This document shows, piece by piece, positions 57,673 through 64,000 of a DNA stretch of 64,000 nucleotides. Within the stretch, counting starts at the first letter, position 1; every line of letters starts with the position of its first letter. Origin of the DNA: Amoebidium appalachense (taxonomy: Eukaryota; Ichthyosporea); contig CAVNZM010000004.1 of the NCBI GenBank assembly GCA_963693365.1, forward strand, positions 12,028,001 to 12,092,000, read 5' to 3'. The translations under genes and the position numbers were made by a program. The notes under the pieces were generated by a model. That model was not told the DNA's origin, did no database searches, and saw nothing but the letters and a program-made list of their open reading frames with translations.

Positions 57673-58499
57673 GGGGGAGGGGGGGGGGGGCGTACTTGCA
57701 GGCAGTACACAGAGTTGTTGTATAGGTATTTGTGCGTCTGGGTTTGTGAGGGTACAACATGTTTGCATATACGGCTGTGCATTAAATACTCACCCATGGC
57801 ACCCACAAACAGACAACATCACAACATATCCACACACAGGCAAACAGACAATAACGCAACACAGACACATACCCACAGGCACAACACCAAATACATGACT
57901 TTTGCGTGTACTCTGGCACTCCATCCCCCACACCGGACGTACAATCACGCCATTGCAAAGTGATGATTAGAAGGGCAGTGTAATTCTCCATCTTCCATTG
58001 GCCTTTCTATGCATCCCACCCTTTTGTTCCCTCGCTTCCCTCCCCCTGCTATATGCTTCTCCCCATGCAGCCATTGTGCGCCGTTTACAACAAAAACACA
58101 GATAAATTTACTATTAGGTATAAAATCTAGATCTAACAAATTGTTATCTCCCCCAATCAGGACGCTCTACCGCCCCGCTGTAGCCACTGTGGTGACGGTG
58201 TGCTCAAACCAAACGCTACCTTATTTGGTGAGGCTCTCCCTGGAGGAGCGATTAAAGAAGCTGCGACAAACGCGGAAAAGGCGACTTTAATCATCGTTAT
58301 AGGCACCAGCGCACGAGTTAAACCCGCTTCCCATCTTCCAAAAATAGTATCACAGAAGGACGGGGCAGTTATCGAACTAAATCGGGAAAGAACAGGTTTG
58401 ACGAACCACGTTACGGATGTGTTTGTGGAGGGGAAGGCCGGGGAGATTCTACCGTTAGTGGTGGAGGAGGTAAAGAGGTTACGAAGCAAAGCCTTGTGA
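55772..58499 (+). CDS. Sirtuin (Sir2-family NAD-dependent deacylase), two exons
   Basis: Exons 55772-56371 and 58161-58499, with a phase-0 intron (GTTAGT donor, CCAATCAG acceptor); 312 residues. The start is the ATG opening MSFTRWLSEF. Residues about 10-35 form a hydrophobic helix (FLERLLYFVLQPILIPVA) not typical of the catalytic core, perhaps a membrane or organelle anchor. Core motifs: GAGVSQESGVPTFRDP (NAD binding), TQNVDGLHQ, catalytic His in EYHGNLS, zinc ligands CRGC and CSHC split by the intron, LFGEALP, IGTSARVKPASHLP and ELNRE. All hallmark residues are present. It removes acyl groups from protein lysines using NAD+. Arg and Tyr in the acyl-binding loop, as used for SIRT5-type calls, are not evident, so the acyl preference is open. 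Confidence 0.94.
56372..58160. repeat. C-tract-filled sirtuin intron with a dispersed internal repeat
   Basis: C runs at 56403-56415, 56650-56682, 57031-57049, 57242-57296, 57510-57526 and 57642-57670. The phrase TGTACTTCGTACTCTGTGG occurs in variants at about 56937, 57401 and 57466, each followed by GGCATTYAAA-like or related sequence, suggesting an expanded internal unit. Confidence 0.75.
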
Positions 58500-58824
58500 A
58501 ACGGATGCTGTGCGAGGAGTGGACTCAGCGCCATTAATGCTTAGTATGGCGGTGACATGTTGATCATGTTGTGTGTTATTGAATGACTATAGGAAATAGA
58601 AACACTGAGCCTGAATGTTGCGTGGCACGGCCATGGGAATCTTTCTCTTTTGGTTTGTCTTCCGGCCCAACCCGTTCCTTGTTTTCCTTGGGCACCTGTG
58701 ATATTTATATCCCTTAGCTGTGCTTTGGACTCTACCAGTAGGGACCAAGAATAGGTGTGTGTGTGTGTGCACAGATGTTTCAGCCACATTTTGGCCGTGT
58801 GTGTTGCACGTGCTTGCCTGCATA

Positions 58825-58878
<54 letters not shown>

Positions 58879-59034
58879 AGACAAAAAGTTGTCGCTAGTG
58901 ACCAAGTATATACATGTATGCAACAAGTATAGTGCTTTGATGTGGTGTTTAGTAAAGCTGTATTCGTGTCTTTCTCCATACTGTTTATGTAATCCGTAAT
59001 GTTATCTTTTTTTGTTTCTTTTTGGCCGGGGGCC

Positions 59035-59088
<54 letters not shown>

Positions 59089-59991
59089 TTTTTCTGGCAG
59101 GAAATTTGGCTGCTCTAGATTCAATTCTGACAATGTGCATATTTATTTGACCGCATGAAGAATGAAGGTGTACATACAGTGAAAACATGCAGATCTATCA
59201 GAGAGTAAATGTGTGGTTCACAACAGTTGCTAGCCTATCGTATATTCCTCTAATTATCAACTATTGTACGCATACGTAAACAGAGTAAAAATGACTAAAC
59301 ATCTCAGTGTTTGTCTACGCACGCGTACATGTTCACCTCTAGAAACCCCTCCCTCCCCTCTGGGGCCCCGAGGCAAAACATGCACATTTAACGGTTGAAT
59401 TTCGCCGCCGTCACGGTCACTGGTAACTGTGTATCGTTAGCAGGTCCACATTAGTGGAGATAGTGGAGATACAGCCGAGTTATATGTGTGCACCCTTCAG
59501 TTGTAACTGAACCGTCGCCTTTTCAGCTGGTTGTTGGGAGAGGGGGGGGGGGGGGGGGGGGGGGGGGGAGGGGGGAGGGACTGAGCAGTAGCTAGGCCAT
59601 TGGATGAAAGGCTATGGCAGGCTGAGCCGGTCACAACCGTAGGAGATGGGTCTTGAGAATGCGGTCAATGCAAACGATGGCATGCATTAAGGGGAGCTCA
59701 TATGGAGGAAGGAGTTCTAGGAAGACTGGGGTAGGCATAATTCGATACACATGTGCACAACTTCGGTAGGTGCACACAAGCACAGCCTGTGGCCATTCAT
59801 TCGACGGTCGAAATGATAAAAACATAATTACAGCTACAGCCCAATGGCATAGAGGGTAAAAATAAACGCTCGGGGTAATGCCTAGCATCCTTTCGTGAAA
59901 ACGTGACATTTATGTTCTTGTACAAAACGTAACCAGTACGACCCCCTATTCCCGCCTAAGACATAGACGCGCACACCCACCGGCACAAAAC

Positions 59992-60044
<53 letters not shown>

Positions 60045-60215
60045 ACCACCACCACCCACCCACCCACCCACCCACCACCACCAGTTTCACACACAAACAC
60101 AAACACGCATACACGCACACGCACACAACGCACTCGCACCTGCAGGAATATACAACCGCTGCTCGTAACCACATCAAGCATCCTACGCAACCCTCGCCCC
60201 TGCACCGCCAACATC
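58500..60215. other. Sirtuin 3' flank and spacer, no gene recognised
   Basis: C run at 58828-58864 and a G run of about 50 at 59038-59087; unique sequence at 59088-59540 and 59580-59990; C run at 59993-60044 followed by (CCA)n and (CCCA)n. Confidence 0.5.
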
Positions 60216-60317
60216 AAACTATCATGCTGTTTGCAAGCAACAAAACGAACAAAGGGACCCATCCACAAACTATCATGCTGTTTGCAAGCAACAAAACGAA
60301 CAGAGGGACCCATCCAC
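60216..60317. repeat. 51-base tandem duplication
   Basis: Two units, 60216-60266 and 60267-60317, each AAACTATCATGCTGTTTGCA and onward to GGGACCCATCCAC; one base differs (AAAGGG against AGAGGG). Confidence 0.95.
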
Positions 60318-60387
60318 ATTCGGCAATCCAAGAGCAGCATCAGAACTCTCACAAACCCACCCCAAACACAACACAAACGGATTCATG

Positions 60388-60561
60388 TCTCAACCCTCCC
60401 CCCCCCCCCCCCCTTTCCTCCTCCTCCCCCGCACCACCACCACTACCACCCACCCATCCAACCCTTCCTTCCCCCTCCCCCCCCCCCCCCCCCCCCCCCC
60501 CCCCACACACACACACCCGAGACCCTTAACGTCTCTCACTCTCTCTCCCTCACCCCACCCC

Positions 60562-60600
<39 letters not shown>

Positions 60601-60688
60601 TCCCCCCCCCTCAACCACCACCACCACCACCAAAAAAAAAAAAAAGGAAAGAAAGAAAAAAAGACACATGCACATACACACACACACC
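60388..60688. repeat. C runs downstream of the AN1 gene
   Basis: C runs at 60398-60413, 60478-60504 and 60565-60597, with (CCA)n at 60620-60631, an A run and CA repeats up to the AN1 stop codon. Confidence 0.8.
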
Positions 60689-61042
60689 CTACTTTGCAGG
60701 CTTGGGCTTGGTCCTACTCGTGCTCTCCTTCAGTTTCCTCTCCAAATGTTCTCTCTGGTGCTCCTTCAAATTCCCCGTAGCCATGGTCGTCATTTTGGTC
60801 TTGTGCTGTTGTCTCGCATCCTTTTTCGCATCACCCCCACACCCATGCTCCTCACTTAACCTATGTTGCGTGCAGTAGTTAAGGTGGCAGAATTTGCATG
60901 AATGGGCAATCATAAGCGAGTTTTTACACCCGCTTACTCCGCATTTTGAAACCCCGAACTGGGCCTCTGCAATCAGACGGTCAAAATCGTCATCTTCGTC
61001 AGCTGGTTTTGGTGGTGGTTGTGTTGGTTTTTTCGGTCCCAT
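60689..61042 (-). CDS. AN1-type zinc-finger protein, 117 residues, single exon
   Basis: Starts MGPKKPTQPPPKP, then an acidic segment with FDRLIAEAQFG, then one AN1 finger at about residues 33-68: CGVSGC, a nine-residue loop, CKFCHLNYC, HRLSEEHGC. This gives the C-x4-C-x9-C-x2-C-x4-C-x2-H-x5-H-x-C ligand set. The C-terminus is Lys/Arg-rich and helical and ends at KPAK-stop. The FCxxxYCxxHR pattern is the AN1 signature. AN1 proteins often bind ubiquitin or the proteasome in stress responses, and a similar finger ends the IGHMBP2-type helicase; a stand-alone small protein like this is closest in layout to ZFAND-type adaptors. No A20 finger or UIM motif is present. Confidence 0.87.
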   Translation of the reverse strand: MGPKKPTQPPPKPADEDDDFDRLIAEAQFGVSKCGVSGCKNSLMIAHSCKFCHLNYCTQHRLSEEHGCGGDAKKDARQQHKTKMTTMATGNLKEHQREHLERKLKESTSRTKPKPAK

Positions 61043-61343
61043 TTTGAAGAATTTATCTGTGGGGGGTGTGGGCGGTGTCAGTAGATATTCATGGGTGGAA
61101 GTGCGTGTTTGTGTGCAAGAGCGCGTGCTCTTGTGTGTGTGAAACGTGCATATGCGCTTGCGTCACACCCGAGGGAGAGCGAGAGATAGGGCACAAGGGT
61201 GTACTGCGGAAAAAAAGTTCAAGAATGTGTGTGTGTGTGTGTGTGTGGGCGTGTGCGTGCGTGTGTGTGTGTGTATGTGTGTGTGCGCATGTGCTTGTGT
61301 GCCTATGTGCATGTGTGTGTGTGTGAGTGTTTGTGTTTGTGTT

Positions 61344-61395
<52 letters not shown>

Positions 61396-61440
61396 CAGTG
61401 TGTTTGTGTGTGTGTGTGTGTGTGTGAATCATTTATGCGG
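61043..61440. repeat. AN1 upstream region with GT arrays
   Basis: About 180 bases of unique sequence, then GT arrays at 61225-61250, 61260-61330 and 61355-61430 with a GTTTGT sub-pattern at 61326-61350. The AN1 promoter, if conventional, lies here. Confidence 0.6.
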
Positions 61441-61801
61441 TTTGTGTCAAACTTGCTTTGATTGAGAAAGAGCAAGAGAGAGGAAAAGTGCAAGAGACTA
61501 CACAAAGAGAAAGAATAAAGTGCGAAACAGCAAGCGTGTGTAGGGGTGGGTATTGTGTGTACACCGTGGGTGTGGGTGTTGTGTATGTACATTTCCTTGT
61601 GTTCATGTTCTCACGTATTCAAGGAAAATCTCCTTCTTTCCCTTTTCTTCCTGTCTTTCTATTCTTTCTTTCTTTCTTTTTCGTGGGTGACCGGACGGAG
61701 GGGGGAGGGAGGAGAAAGCAGGAAAAGTTATTAGCCCAAAAGGCGGGATGAGATCCAAAGGGGAAAATATAGCGCGAGAGGGGGAGGGGAGGGGAGGGGG
61801 G

Positions 61802-61835
<34 letters not shown>

Positions 61836-64000
61836 AGGCTAAGGCAAGAGTGTGATGCTTCATTGAGAGAGCGAGAGAGGACGGGGGTTGGGGGCGGAGG
61901 GGGGGGGTTAGCAAGGGTGGAGGGGGGTGGGGGGGTGGGGGGGTGGGGGGAGGGGGCGGGGATGAGGGGGGGATGAAGACATGAAGACTAGACGTGACGG
62001 TGGGTTTTCACAAGAATGGTCAGTGAGTCGACAGAAGTCCATGGGCCAGAGGAGAAGTAGAGTGCAAAACCGAGTGGAAGAGGGAGAGCCCCAATTACTA
62101 CCGACAAGCCACAAAAGATCTAGGAAAAAAAATTGTGTGGAAAAAAAAGGCGCTGTGGCTTGGGAGCGATCGAGTTAGAAGGGCAGGGTTGGAACAGGGA
62201 GGGTCAAAGGTGGGTGTGAAGAAGAGAGAACGGGGGGAGAGGGGGAGAGGGGGGGAGGACGAACACAGAAGAAGGGCTTGGTAATGCGATATCAGGAATG
62301 ACGGGGATGTAAGAGGGAGGTGGGGGGGGGGGAGGGGGGGGGGGGAGAAAGGGGGGGAGTGGGGTGGCGGGGAGGGAGGGAAAGAAAAAGAGAGGGGGAG
62401 GGGGAGGAGGGGGAGAGGGGCGGGAGAGAGAGCGAGGGAGAAAGGGAGGGAGAGGAAGAGAGTGAGAGTAAGAGCAAGAAAGTGAGAGAAAGAGAGAGGT
62501 AGGGAGGAAGCGAGAGGGGATCGGAGGGGCACGGAGGGGCCAAAGAAAGAATCAAGAATGGGGAAAGCAGAAGGTTAGGGGGAATTTGTTGAAAGAGGTT
62601 TGTGTTCTGTGTTCCTCAGATGTATCTGTGCTTGTGCGCCAAACCTGCGTCCAAAGATGTGCCAGTAGACGAGAGCATAAAAATCGGAGTTGAATTGGAG
62701 GTTATGCGTGGGGAGGGCGGCCTTTTTTGGGGGGGGGGGGGGGAGGGTGGAGGGTGGGGAGGGGGCGAGGGAAGTGGAGGGGGGGTGGGGGGGGGAACAC
62801 ACCAGCACCAGAAGCTCTACCAAGGTACTCTCTCCTTTATACTGCAATCTTATTTAACAACTCAAGTAGTAGTGACGGCCCTCTGGAACACGAAAGTACT
62901 ACAATAGTATGATATGTTACGGTTCCGGTACTGGTGCAAGTCATAAAGTTTACCTAACTGGCTAAAAGCAGGCGGCCGTGACGTTGGCGCCAAATCGTCC
63001 AAATATCAGGCCCCGGCTAATATCAAGAACGGGGAAGCACTTATAGTTTCTCAGTACTTATACCTAGGTGGCCAGATATCGTGTGTGTGTCTGTCTCTCC
63101 CTCTACATCTTTGTGTGTATGTACAGTGTACGGTGTGTAACCATGTATCATAATGTGTGTAACACGGTGTTTTCATGTGTATGTATGCGTGTGCATGTGC
63201 GTGTGACGTGTGTGTGGTGCTGGTGGTGGTAGTGGTGACGTGTATGTATGTGTGTGCGTGGGAGGGGGAGGGGGGGGGGGGGGGGGGGGGGGGGAGGGAT
63301 TCAGGCCAGTGACGTACCCTAGTGAACCGTCTCAGTGGGTGTGCTTCATTTTACTAATATATCGGCCGTATATATACAAATACAACGTTCAGGCAATCCT
63401 CCCATCGTGACTCAGCCAAAGAAAACAACATGTACACAGAGACCAATTTCTGGTTTTTAGTAACCGTATGGGAAACAGTGCGTCAACAGTGTTCCCATGT
63501 TGAATTAAAAGGATACCCATGTTCATGGTGTTTATGTGCAATCTATCTACCCATTCGAAGCAGAGTATAAAATAAAAAACAGCAGCTATGAACTGCAACG
63601 AATTCTAAAATATATGTAGCAATATACAAAATGAATTAATGGAACGCTCTGCCGCAGGCACGAAAATACATGAGCATTTCCACTAACATGGCAAAAAAAC
63701 ACAACATTTCATGTAAACCTGATCTGAAACTTATCTCTTTATACCGTTGACTCAGAGGTGCAATGAAACGCAACACACGGCAAGATGTTAGCAAAATAAC
63801 CTAAATCAAAATTTAAAGATCAATTTGCCTCAAATAAAGTAAGTAGGCCAACGTGAAACCAAACTGCGATTACTAATCAATGATTACATCCAATTCAAGA
63901 AAATTGCAAAGTACAAAACGTCTTCTACTATAACAGCTGAAGATTATTTCGACAATAACAGCGACCCTTACACAAGGGTAGCAAGGCTTTTAATAATACA
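61441..64000. other. Right-end spacer, no gene recognised
   Basis: G runs at 61798-61831 and 63258-63292, GGGT repeats at 61920-61955, GA-rich at 62225-62560. On the minus strand at about 62700-62625 a 26-codon stretch (NSDFYALVYWHIFGRRFGAQ) sits next to a GTTTGG possible donor; it could be an exon, but nothing around it supports this. 63300-64000 is AT-rich unique sequence. Confidence 0.45.

Overview
This is nuclear DNA from a eukaryote: the genes are split by canonical GT-AG introns, there are chromodomain LTR and non-LTR retrotransposons, and the proteins are eukaryotic (microsomal P450, Kir-type K+ channel, omega-like GST, sirtuin, AN1 zinc finger). The lineage cannot be fixed from the window; a protist or microalga is my best guess. 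The base landscape is unusual. Introns and spacers are packed with long G or C homopolymers (up to about 70 bases), (GT)n, (GA)n and CT-rich tracts, while long A/T runs are rare. Most long open frames in these tracts (poly-Cys-Val, poly-Thr-His, poly-Pro, poly-Gly) are artefacts and are not annotated.

Left part, 1-15.8 kb: GT arrays, spacer with one possible tiny membrane-protein exon (1222-1350, -), and retroelement debris. Two copies of a non-LTR element (here 'element A', + strand) sit inside a fragment of a second, related non-LTR element ('element B', - strand); an intact-order piece of B lies at 28.3-29.6 kb. Exon 1 of a secreted Cys-rich protein starts at 13503.

Middle, 15.8-39.1 kb: a cytochrome P450 gene on the - strand (31.8-39.1 kb, at least ten exons) and a partial upstream duplicate of four of its exons (16.3-26.7 kb). 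An 8.2-kb chromodomain Ty3/gypsy element (18291-26535, 5-bp target duplication ACGTG, LTRs differing at two positions) has inserted into an intron of the duplicate. The duplicate has lost two splice acceptors. The retroelement has three ORFs in one reading frame, separated by single TAA and TAG codons.

Right part, 39-64 kb: a 0.5-kb (GA)n block, exon 2 of the Cys-rich family (42670-43152, -), a Kir K+ channel (45164-48498, -), an omega-like GST (49790-53773, +, five exons, whole reading frame reconstructed), a sirtuin (55772-58499, +, two exons) and a small AN1 zinc-finger protein (60689-61042, -). Kir and GST are divergent and share a 1.3-kb intergenic region. The host genes look like independent housekeeping, stress and signalling genes, not a pathway cluster.

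Two genes (P450 and Kir) each carry a one-base frame break, one of them in a homopolymer, so assembly error must be excluded before calling them broken. I saw no tRNA, rRNA or CRISPR.
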